NCBI GenBank assembly: GCA_025774735.1
Contig: JALGZU010000290.1
Span: 1 to 5,130 of the forward strand
Reading direction: 5' to 3'
DNA length: 5,130 bases
Origin: a candidate division LCP-89 bacterium
GTDB taxonomy: Bacteria > Electryoneota > B3-LCP
A program made the translations under genes and the position numbers. Within the stretch, counting starts at the first letter, position 1. Each line of letters begins with the position of its first letter. The notes beneath the pieces are model-generated. The model worked only from the letters and a program-made list of their open reading frames with translations. It ran no database searches and had not been told where the DNA came from. Positions 1-5,130 of this stretch are shown piece after piece.

Positions 1-440
1 ATGCGTTCCAACTGTTCGTTGGCATCGCGCTGCTGCTGTTCGAGTTGTTCGTCTCTTTTACCCAACTCTTTTTGCTGGGTCAGCAATTTTTCTTTATCGT
101 TTTCGAGTTGGCCGGAAGCTCGGTCGATCTCATCGGAGCGGTGCTTGAGGGTATGTTCTTTGTCAGATAGGCGTCTTTCCTGTTCTTCCAGCTTTTTCCG
201 CCGCGTTTCGGCCTGTGATTCGAACTGGGCTCTGAGTTCAATCTGCTGATCCTTGGCCTCCAGGAGCTTCTCTTTTTTGAGGGTTTCGGCCTCTTTTTCC
301 GCCTCCAGTAGAATACGTTCAGCGGTCTGACCCGCTGAATCGACTCGCTTCTGATCGACGATATAGCGGACAGACCAGCCGACCAGAACGCCGATCAGCG
401 CCGTCGATAGTGCGAAGATAATTGCGGTTATTGAGAACAT
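1..440 (-). CDS. rny: Ribonuclease Y, N-terminal part (cut by window edge)
   Basis: RNase Y is a membrane-anchored endoribonuclease that starts mRNA decay. Only the first 146 residues are present; the reading frame stays open to the left edge, so the KH and HD catalytic domains lie outside. Residues about 3-26 form one hydrophobic segment (FSITAIIFALSTALIGVLVG, then WSV), the expected N-terminal anchor. From about residue 27 onward the chain is a long, highly charged helix rich in Glu, Lys, Gln and Arg, including AERILLEAEKEAETLKKEKL and LLEAKDQQIELRAQFE, which is the family's characteristic coiled coil. The ATG at 438-440 is preceded by a good Shine-Dalgarno AAGGTGA. The gene follows a 6S-like RNA and zapA, a known neighbourhood. 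Identification rests on the anchor, the coiled-coil wording and the context, because no catalytic motif is visible. Confidence 0.88.
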   Translation of the reverse strand, partial: MFSITAIIFALSTALIGVLVGWSVRYIVDQKRVDSAGQTAERILLEAEKEAETLKKEKLLEAKDQQIELRAQFESQAETRRKKLEEQERRLSDKEHTLKHRSDEIDRASGQLENDKEKLLTQQKELGKRDEQLEQQQRDANEQLER

Positions 441-444
441 ATGT

Positions 445-451
445 TCACCTT
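445..451 (-). promoter_or_regulatory. Ribosome binding site of rny
   Basis: AAGGTGA on the minus strand ends 4 bases before the ATG of rny. It fixes the start of the partial gene and shows that rny has its own translation signal downstream of the hairpin at 467-499. Confidence 0.75.
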
Positions 452-466
452 GAGTCTATAATTTAA

Positions 467-499
467 ATTCCCCCGTCAGCGACAACGGAGCGGGGGAAT
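467..499 (-). terminator. GC-rich hairpin between 6S-like RNA and rny; possible terminator or attenuator
   Basis: A perfect 9-bp inverted repeat, ATTCCCCCG (499-491) and CGGGGGAAT (475-467), encloses a 15-nt loop. On the minus strand the stem is followed by TTAAATTAT, an A/T-rich tail with a short U stretch; on the plus strand there is no T run. This fits a weak or leaky intrinsic terminator read in the direction of the genes. It sits only 26 bases before the rny ATG and 15 bases before its ribosome binding site. It could therefore end the zapA/6S transcript, act as an attenuator in an rny leader, or mark an RNA processing site. The tail is poorer in U than a strong terminator, so the function is inferred. 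Confidence 0.5.
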
Positions 500-579
500 G
501 TTGCCGATAATACGCCCTTCAGTAGACCGACGCTCTGCGTCATCATGATTCCGGGCATGAGTCCATAGTATTTATATTA

Positions 580-783
580 AAAAATCCCCGCGAACAGCCT
601 GCGATTATAAAGAGAACCATTTTGCCATAATGGGTGCCTCCCTAAACGTTTCTTACGTCCTCTGCCCGTGGTGGGTCCGCCGTACGGTGGATGAGGCCTG
701 TATTACGCGCCTGAGAGGTAGGCTCCCTCTATTTTAGTGTTGGTTCTTTTTAATCGAGACAGGCTGTCTCGTCGGGGATTTTT
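580..783 (-). ncRNA. ssrS: 6S RNA-like (SsrS) regulator of RNA polymerase
   Basis: 6S RNA binds housekeeping RNA polymerase holoenzyme by mimicking an open promoter. Read on the minus strand, this segment folds by hand into one long rod. The closing stem pairs 783-773 with 580-590 (11 bp, AAAAATCCCCG with CGGGGATTTTT). It continues 771-760 with 591-601, 756-751 with 602-607, and 750-741 with 609-619, with only small bulges. An internal bubble follows: 13 nt on the 5' side (740-728) and 12 nt on the 3' side (631-620). Beyond it, GGGAGCCT (727-720) pairs with AGGCACCC (639-632) apart from one A-A mismatch, and smaller hairpins fill the apex. A long closing stem, a central bubble of promoter size and a length near 200 nt are the 6S architecture. 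The position directly after zapA matches the known zapA-ssrS linkage. The ends are uncertain by several bases, and identity is by structure and context, not by a covariance search. Confidence 0.75.
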
Positions 784-803
784 ATCGACTGTCATAATGG
801 TGA

Positions 804-1124
804 TTAGTTTTGGACTTGGATTTGTTCGCAGAGATCCGACAGTTTGCGAGATCGGTCGGCAACTTTGCGGCCAAAATCAGCGGCTTCACTCTGGAAAGCG
901 GCCAGTTGTCTCCGGGTTCGGAGCAGTTCATCCGCCAGGTTTAAGGCGGTCAGAATGGCGTTCTTCAAGGAGGGCATATCAGCCTGAATGTTCATGAGAG
1001 AACGCATCCGCTGATCGACAAGTGCTGCTACCTCGTGTAAATATTGCGCATCCTCATACCCTGTCACCGAATACTCGATGTCCAGTATCCTGACGCGCGT
1101 GGAAGCGTTGGGAGTCGATCTCAC
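804..1124 (-). CDS. zapA: Cell division protein ZapA
   Basis: ZapA is a small cytoplasmic protein that binds FtsZ and cross-links or bundles its filaments at the division ring. The 106-residue product has the family layout. A beta-rich N-terminal head (about residues 9-22, RVRILDIEYSVTGY) is followed by a helix, YLHEVAALVDQRMRSL. Then comes the signature stretch SLKNAILTALNLADELLRTR (about 53-72) and a C-terminal coiled-coil helix, the dimer and tetramer stalk. The start is a GTG at 1124-1122, chosen because AGAGGT (1136-1131) lies 6 bases upstream. It ends in TAA about 20 bases before the 6S-like RNA, so the two may share a transcript. The gene upstream encodes another small coiled-coil protein, which could be a division partner. 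Confidence 0.9.
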   Translation of the reverse strand: MRSTPNASTRVRILDIEYSVTGYEDAQYLHEVAALVDQRMRSLMNIQADMPSLKNAILTALNLADELLRTRRQLAAFQSEAADFGRKVADRSRKLSDLCEQIQVQN

Positions 1125-1130
1125 TGGGTT

Positions 1131-1136
1131 ACCTCT
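1131..1136 (-). promoter_or_regulatory. Ribosome binding site deciding the GTG start of zapA
   Basis: AGAGGT on the minus strand lies 6 bases before the GTG at 1124-1122. The next possible start in this frame is far inside the conserved domain, so this site supports the GTG. Confidence 0.65.
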
Positions 1137-1158
1137 ATTGTCTGATTTTCCAGGCGTT

Positions 1159-1170
1159 ACAGGCGCCTGT
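1159..1170. repeat. 12-bp perfect palindrome at the end of the ZapB-like gene
   Basis: ACAGGCGCCTGT is a perfect inverted repeat without a spacer. It overlaps the first base of the TAA stop read on the minus strand and lies in the 45-base gap before zapA. No T run follows it, so it is unlikely to be a terminator. It might be a protein-binding site or chance. Confidence 0.4.
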
Positions 1171-1451
1171 TAAATTCCTTCGAGCTTCTTCAGTAAATCC
1201 TGTAATCTTTGTCTCAGCAGGTTTTCTCTTTCCACGTCCCGTTGGCTGTCGCCGGATTCCTCACTCTTCCGGGCGAGCTTCTCTTCCAGTCTGACGACCT
1301 GGGCGCGCAACCCTTTGTTCTCTTCGGTGAGATCACCGAGCCGTTGGACGACCGCTACAATCCTGCGCTCCAACTCATCGAAGGCAGAGAGATCGGCAAA
1401 CAAGCTGATTTCGTACTGTTGTGTTCCCCCTGTGGAATCTTCCGTTGACAC
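1170..1451 (-). CDS. Small coiled-coil protein, ZapB-like, upstream of zapA
   Basis: This 93-residue cytoplasmic protein has no signal peptide or membrane segment. After a polar head of about 20 residues, a clean heptad pattern runs through L27, I31, V34, L38, L41, N45, L48, V52, L55 and L59. A polar break (KSEESGDSQ) and a second Leu-rich helix (about 73-91, ending LLKKLEGI) follow. It is therefore most likely a coiled-coil dimer, with N45 in a core position as in leucine zippers. Short coiled-coil genes of this kind often sit directly before zapA, and ZapB in E. coli binds ZapA; by context this may be a functional equivalent, but sequence alone does not prove homology. The GTG start at 1451-1449 comes 2 bases after the pheT stop, with GAGGT (1463-1459) inside the pheT end, so translation is probably coupled. 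Confidence 0.75.
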   Translation of the reverse strand: MSTEDSTGGTQQYEISLFADLSAFDELERRIVAVVQRLGDLTEENKGLRAQVVRLEEKLARKSEESGDSQRDVERENLLRQRLQDLLKKLEGI

Positions 1452-1453
1452 GA

Positions 1454-3835
1454 TCAGGACCTCAGTTTACCACCAAGGTTAGCTTCGATATCTTCTACAA
1501 TCGTCTTAATCCGTTCGTCGACCTCGTTGTCCGTCAGGGTCCGTTCAGGCGATTGAAAATGCAATCGAAAGGCGAGACTCTTATTCCCCTCGCCGACCTG
1601 ATGTCCTCGATAGAGATCGAAGAGATCGCAACTCATCAGTTGAGTGCCACCGAGTTCCCGGATTCGCTCCAGCACCTTCCCCGCAGGGACATCCAGCTTC
1701 AGCGTAAAAGCCAGATCGCGCTGCAGAGGTGGATACTTCGGGAAATGACGGTACGTCAATCGCTTCTGTGCGGCCTTCTCCAATGTAGCGACATCGAACT
1801 CGAAGTAGAAGACGGGAACGTCAATGTCGAACGGCTGCACGACTGCCGGATTAATCTGCCCGAACAGTCCAACGGATCCCTTTTCCGACTTTAACTTCAC
1901 GACGTCGGAAGTGAACCGATTTGCTTCTGTAACATTATAGTAAAAAAAATCGGTATTGTCAAGGGATATTTCTCGTCGCAGATTCTCGACAACGCCTTTC
2001 AAGTCCAGAAAACCCACCGGCGATTTCTCCTGATCCCAGTGTGAGGGTTCATGCACGCCAACCATTACACCTGCGACAGAATCCCATTCAATTTCCGCTC
2101 CATTCTCGGACCGGAAACCGCGGCCGATCTCAAAAAGGCGCAGGTCGGGGACGCCGCGGTTCAGGTTATGGGCGGTTACCTTCAACAGGCCCGGTAAGAG
2201 ACCGTTGCACAGGTACGCCATGTCTTCGCTGCCCGGATTTTTCAGTTTTACGGGCGCGGGCATGTCCGGGAGGTTGGCCTCCTGGACTGCAAGCAGGGGC
2301 GACGTTTGAATCTCTGTGAATCCGAGCTTAATTAGGACGTCGCGCAGTCTGGCCTGGAAGATTTCGCCGGCCGGTTGCTGCACGTCCAGTGATACGTTGG
2401 CGCGCTCGGCCGTTGGAATGTTGTTGTAGCCGAACAATCGCGCCACCTCTTCGACCAGATCGATTTCCCGTTCCAGATCGGGTCTGAAGGTGGGGACCAT
2501 CACGGAGAAGGGATCTTTGCCCGTAACGCTGCACCCGAGGTTTTCGAGGTACCGCTTAATGTCTCGAGATGGTACATCAACGCCCAGCAAGGCCTGCACG
2601 CGCTGCGGGCGAAGTTCGATACTCTTCGGTTCAACCGGGGCTGGGTACATATCCGCCACGCCTGTCGCCAGTTTCCCACCGGCGAGTTCCAGAATCAAGG
2701 ACGCGGCCATGTCCAGGGCGCGTACTGTGGCGTTGGGATCGGCGCCGCGTTCAAAACGGCGGGAAGAATCGGTGGAGAGATTCAACAGTCTCGAAGTCCT
2801 GCGGGTGTTGATCGGGTCGAAGTAGGCGCTTTCCAACAGCAGGTTGGTGGTCTCATCGGAAATTTCGCTGTTTTCACCGCCCATGACGCCCGCCAGCGCC
2901 ACGCCTTGCTTGCCGTCGCAGATCAGCAGCATACGGTCGTCGAGGCGGCGATCCTCTTCGTCGAGGGTGATAAACTTCTGCCCGGCTTCCGCCCGGCGCA
3001 CATGAATCCGGTGTTCGGCGAGACGGTCGAAATCGAAAGCGTGCATCGGGTGACCCATTTCCAGCATAACGTAGTTGGTGACGTCCACGATGTTATTGAT
3101 GGCACGCAATCCCACCGCTTCCAGGCGCCAGCGTAGCCAATCCGGTGACGGAGCGATTTTAACTCCCCTGATTACTCTGGCGCTGTAGCGCGGACAGAAG
3201 GCGGGTTCATCAATGGTTACAGAGGTCAGTTCATCGACGGGGGGACCCGATTCCACAGGTGCAAATTCGGGCAGGCTGAAAGGAAGATCCAGGGCCGCCG
3301 CGGCTTCACGGACGACACCGATATGCGAGAGACAATCAGGGCGGTTGATGGTCACTTCGATTTCCAGGGCCCAGTCCCGCGGTCCTATCACATCGCGGAG
3401 AGGCTGTCCTACCGACGTATCGGGATCGAGGACGAGGATGCCCCCGGTGTCCTCGCTGAGCCCCAATTCAGCGCCCGAGCAGATCATCCCTTCGGAGGGA
3501 ATCCCCCGGATGTTCCGAGCTTCAATCAGCATGCCGTTCGGTAAAGAGGTTCCGGCGCCAATGAAGGCGATCTTCTGCCCGGCCGCCACGTTGGGCGCCC
3601 CGCACACCACTTCAGGGGTGGCATCTCCGATATCCACCCTGCAGAGTGTCAATTTATCTGCGTTGGGATGGGGTTTAACGTCGAGTACGTGACCGACGTA
3701 AATGCCCTCCAGCTCCGGACCCACTGGCTCCAGGCTTTCGACTTCCAACCCAATCATGGTGAGAGCTTCAGCCAGCTCCTGGGGGGAGGCGGAGAAATTT
3801 AATAGACTTTTCAGCCAGAGGTAGGAAACACGCAT
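1454..3835 (-). CDS. pheT: Phenylalanine--tRNA ligase beta subunit
   Basis: PheT is the large subunit of the alpha2-beta2 enzyme that charges tRNA-Phe; it binds tRNA and clears mischarged Tyr-tRNA. The 793 residues match the usual bacterial length, and the gene looks intact. Domains in order: the N-terminal block with an EMAP/OB-type tRNA-binding fold (about 40-150, HPNADKLTLCRVDIG, VVCGAPNV, IPSEGMICS); the B3/B4 editing domain (about 212-390, GHPMHAFDFD, LAGVMGGENSEI, STDSSRRFERGADP); the B5 domain (about 401-475, VPTFRPDLEREIDLVEEVAR); the catalytic-like core (about 484-690); and the FDX-ACB anticodon-binding domain (about 697-792, YRHFPKYPPLQRDLAFTL). His265 of the HPMH motif agrees with the editing histidine of E. 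coli. The ATG is 5 bases after the pheS stop with no clear Shine-Dalgarno, so it likely depends on coupling to pheS translation. That matters because pheS is broken here. Confidence 0.97.
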   Translation of the reverse strand: MRVSYLWLKSLLNFSASPQELAEALTMIGLEVESLEPVGPELEGIYVGHVLDVKPHPNADKLTLCRVDIGDATPEVVCGAPNVAAGQKIAFIGAGTSLPNGMLIEARNIRGIPSEGMICSGAELGLSEDTGGILVLDPDTSVGQPLRDVIGPRDWALEIEVTINRPDCLSHIGVVREAAAALDLPFSLPEFAPVESGPPVDELTSVTIDEPAFCPRYSARVIRGVKIAPSPDWLRWRLEAVGLRAINNIVDVTNYVMLEMGHPMHAFDFDRLAEHRIHVRRAEAGQKFITLDEEDRRLDDRMLLICDGKQGVALAGVMGGENSEISDETTNLLLESAYFDPINTRRTSRLLNLSTDSSRRFERGADPNATVRALDMAASLILELAGGKLATGVADMYPAPVEPKSIELRPQRVQALLGVDVPSRDIKRYLENLGCSVTGKDPFSVMVPTFRPDLEREIDLVEEVARLFGYNNIPTAERANVSLDVQQPAGEIFQARLRDVLIKLGFTEIQTSPLLAVQEANLPDMPAPVKLKNPGSEDMAYLCNGLLPGLLKVTAHNLNRGVPDLRLFEIGRGFRSENGAEIEWDSVAGVMVGVHEPSHWDQEKSPVGFLDLKGVVENLRREISLDNTDFFYYNVTEANRFTSDVVKLKSEKGSVGLFGQINPAVVQPFDIDVPVFYFEFDVATLEKAAQKRLTYRHFPKYPPLQRDLAFTLKLDVPAGKVLERIRELGGTQLMSCDLFDLYRGHQVGEGNKSLAFRLHFQSPERTLTDNEVDERIKTIVEDIEANLGGKLRS
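1459..1463 (-). promoter_or_regulatory. Ribosome binding site of the ZapB-like gene, inside pheT
   Basis: GAGGT on the minus strand overlaps the last codons of pheT and ends 7 bases before the GTG start. It supports this non-ATG start; the protein has no internal methionine to serve as an alternative. Confidence 0.6.
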
Positions 3836-3840
3836 GGCGG

Positions 3841-4744
3841 TTAAAACTGACGTAAGAAACGAAGGTCGTTTTCGTAGAAGAGGCGAATATCGTCAACTCC
3901 GTACCAGATCAGGGCGATCCGTTCGATGCCCAGCCCGAAGGCGTACCCGGTCCAGATTTCCGGATCGACACCAACTCCTTCGAGAACGTTGGGATCGACC
4001 ATCCCGGATCCTCCCATCTCCAGCCATCCCGTATCCTTGCAGAGTCGGCATCCGTCGCCGCCGCAGAGATAACAGGAAGCATCCACCTCGGCTGAAGGTG
4101 ACGCCCTTATCGACGTAGAGCCCTTCCACCTGATGGAACACTGGGAAGTGCGTGGGATCGGGTTTGTCCTTCCGGTAGACGCGCCCGGGTGCAATCATGC
4201 GTACCGGGAGCTTACCGCGCTCCAGAACGCGTATCTGCACGGGACTGGTCTCGGTTCTCAGCAGGCGGTCGTCGTCGACGTAGAAAGTGTCGGCGTCGTC
4301 CCTGGCGGGGTGCCACTCGGGTGTGTTCAGCGCGGTGAAGTTGTAGTAGGTCGTTTCGATTTCGGGGCCGGTTTCCACCGTGAATCCCATGGATCGGAAG
4401 ATGCTTTTCACCCGTTCCTCTGTCTGTATCAGAGGGTGGATGCGGCCCACCTGCGAACGTCTCCCCGGCAGCGTCAGGTCGAGGGTGGGATTGGCAAGGC
4501 GAACGGACTGAATCTCGTTCTGGCGGCGGGCGATTCCCTCCTGAACGCGCTCTTTGAGCAGGTTGAGTTCGGCCCCGCGCGCCGGACGTTCGTGCTGTGA
4601 GAGTTTCCCTAACTCCTTGAATCGAGCCGTTACCAGGCCTTTTTTCCCCAGGTAGCGCACTCGAAGTTGTTCGAGCGCCTGGGGATCTTCGATTTTCTCC
4701 AGTTCCGTTTCGAACTGTAGCGTCAGGTCATCCAGATCGGACAT
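3841..4744 (-). pseudogene. pheS: Phenylalanine--tRNA ligase alpha subunit with internal deletion and frameshift
   Basis: PheS carries the class II catalytic site that activates phenylalanine. The first frame starts at the ATG at 4744 and is normal through residue 217. It has a helical tRNA-binding arm (1-85, YLGKKGLVTARFKELGKL), motif 1 (about 103-147, ending NFTALNTPEWHPARD) and the first part of motif 2 ([19 protein letters not shown], then [15 protein letters not shown]). The frame then leaves the family and ends out of register at 3893. The true C-terminus resumes in another frame at about 4098: [20 protein letters not shown] (a four-Cys insert seen in many PheS proteins), GMVDPNVL, motif 3 [12 protein letters not shown], and the hallmark end [10 protein letters not shown], stopping at 3841. 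Compared with E. coli PheS, about 32 residues between VTF and PSAEVD are missing, including LKGTL and the FRPSYFPFTE region. That region holds the FPF phenylalanines of the substrate pocket. As written it cannot make a working subunit; an assembly error is as likely as a real mutation. No strong ribosome binding site is seen; rplT ends 23 bases upstream. Confidence 0.9.
4093..4099 (-). other. Deletion junction and frameshift point in pheS
   Basis: The minus strand reads ACCTTCA here. ACC TTC closes the normal first frame (Thr-Phe of VTF), while CCT TCA opens the correct second frame (Pro-Ser of PSAEVD), so CCTTC is shared by both sides. This is what a deletion between two short CCTTC direct repeats would leave. 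The missing piece is about 101 bases if the lost loop has the E. coli length, which is not a multiple of three. Confidence 0.75.
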
Positions 4745-4767
4745 CGAAACTCGGTTAAGAGGGAAAT

Positions 4768-5115
4768 TTACGATTTGACCAGTGAGACGATCTGCGCGAA
4801 GGATTCCGGATCGCGCGCGGCGATATCGGCCAGAACGCGGCGATCCAGATCGAAGCCTTTGGACTTCAACCCGTTCACGAAGGTCGAATAGCTCAAGCCA
4901 TGCTCACGGCAGGCGGCGTTGATGCGGACGATCCAGAGTCGGCGGAAATCCCGTTTGCGCTGGCGCCGGTCGCGGTAGGCGTACAGGTTCGCCTTGTCGA
5001 CCGCCTGGCGGGCGGTGGTGATGAGCCGGTGTCTCGCACCCCAGTATCCCCTGGCGGATTTCAAGATCTTTTTGCGACGTCGTCTTGAAGCGACGATATT
5101 GGAAGCTCTGGGCAC
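4768..5115 (-). CDS. rplT: 50S ribosomal protein L20
   Basis: L20 binds 23S rRNA and is needed early in assembly of the large ribosomal subunit. The 115-residue length is typical. The very basic N-terminal tail ([20 protein letters not shown]) is followed by the family core [40 protein letters not shown] and the end block [18 protein letters not shown]. The start is a GTG at 5115-5113 giving MPRAS, the usual L20 beginning, with AGGGAG 5 bases upstream. The expected upstream partners rpmI and infC would lie beyond the right edge. L20 represses its own operon in some bacteria, but the leader that would show this is outside the window. The gene precedes pheS by 23 bases, so they are likely co-transcribed. 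Confidence 0.97.
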   Translation of the reverse strand: MPRASNIVASRRRRKKILKSARGYWGARHRLITTARQAVDKANLYAYRDRRQRKRDFRRLWIVRINAACREHGLSYSTFVNGLKSKGFDLDRRVLADIAARDPESFAQIVSLVKS

Positions 5116-5120
5116 AAGTA

Positions 5121-5126
5121 CTCCCT
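5121..5126 (-). promoter_or_regulatory. Ribosome binding site deciding the GTG start of rplT
   Basis: AGGGAG on the minus strand lies 5 bases before the GTG at 5115-5113. Together with the conserved MPRAS beginning it confirms the non-ATG start. Confidence 0.7.
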
Positions 5127-5130
5127 ATTT

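Noticed and set aside
1..249. An 82-residue Ser/Cys-rich plus-strand reading frame.
   Set aside because: It mirrors the Glu/Lys/Gln-rich coiled coil of rny on the opposite strand, which explains its odd composition.
507..512. TATTAT as a possible -10 box for rny.
   Set aside because: It matches the consensus in 5 of 6 bases but has no -35 partner at 16-18 bases; such hexamers are common by chance.
463..558. A 31-codon minus-strand reading frame (MPGIMMTQSVGLL...) between the 6S-like RNA and rny, ending inside the hairpin at 467-499.
   Set aside because: It has no clear ribosome binding site, no recognisable family and a length expected by chance. A leader peptide is possible, but nothing supports it.
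794..799. CATTAT upstream of the 6S-like RNA as a possible -10 box.
   Set aside because: The spacing to the RNA start near 783-787 would fit, but no acceptable -35 box is found upstream, and the match is only 4 of 6.
737..997. An 86-residue plus-strand reading frame over the 6S-like RNA and the zapA end.
   Set aside because: It has no ribosome binding site and overlaps both the structured RNA and the conserved zapA stalk.
1421..1894. A 157-residue plus-strand reading frame.
   Set aside because: It lies antisense to the well-conserved C-terminal part of pheT and has no family features; it is a shadow of that gene.
3213..3692. A 159-residue plus-strand reading frame.
   Set aside because: It is antisense to the conserved N-terminal and editing domains of pheT; its Ser/Pro/Arg-rich composition is typical of a shadow frame.
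4133..4600. A 155-residue plus-strand reading frame.
   Set aside because: It is antisense to the recognisable motif 1 and motif 2 region of pheS.
3841..4744. Programmed frameshifting as the explanation for the two pheS frames.
   Set aside because: About 32 conserved residues are absent from both frames, so a ribosomal slip alone could not restore the protein; a deletion explains the data better.

Overview
Every gene in this window lies on the minus strand, so transcription runs from high to low coordinates. In transcription order: rplT (ribosomal protein L20), pheS (phenylalanyl-tRNA synthetase alpha, broken here), pheT (beta subunit), a short coiled-coil protein resembling ZapB, zapA (FtsZ-ring regulator), a structured RNA that folds like 6S RNA (ssrS), and the first 146 codons of rny (ribonuclease Y), cut by the left edge. 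No plus-strand gene is convincing.

The order rplT-pheS-pheT followed by zapA, 6S RNA and rny is a conserved bacterial housekeeping arrangement. Its protein-coding part is seen in several Gram-negative lineages such as Deltaproteobacteria and the FCB group. The mixed base composition, the L20 sequence style and the RNase Y head suggest one of these groups, but the window cannot settle the phylum. There is no sign of phage, insertion sequence, CRISPR or recent transfer.

Region by region: 5130-4768 holds rplT, with 15 bases of leader carrying its ribosome binding site. Positions 4744-3841 hold pheS, which has lost about 100 bases and changes frame near 4094-4098. Positions 3835-1454 hold an intact 793-residue pheT. 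Positions 1451-1170 and 1124-804 hold the ZapB-like gene and zapA, both starting with GTG. Positions 803-441 are non-coding: a roughly 204-nt 6S-like RNA (about 783-580), then a GC-rich hairpin (499-467) just before the rny ribosome binding site. Positions 440-1 are the rny N-terminus (membrane anchor and start of the coiled coil).

The genes combine translation (L20, PheRS), division (ZapA and a possible partner), global transcription control (6S RNA) and RNA decay (RNase Y). The most unusual points are the internal pheS deletion, which removes the phenylalanine-binding FPF segment of an essential enzyme and may be an assembly error, and the highly paired 6S-like RNA with a competing 5' hairpin. 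I found nothing that amounts to a wholly new system.
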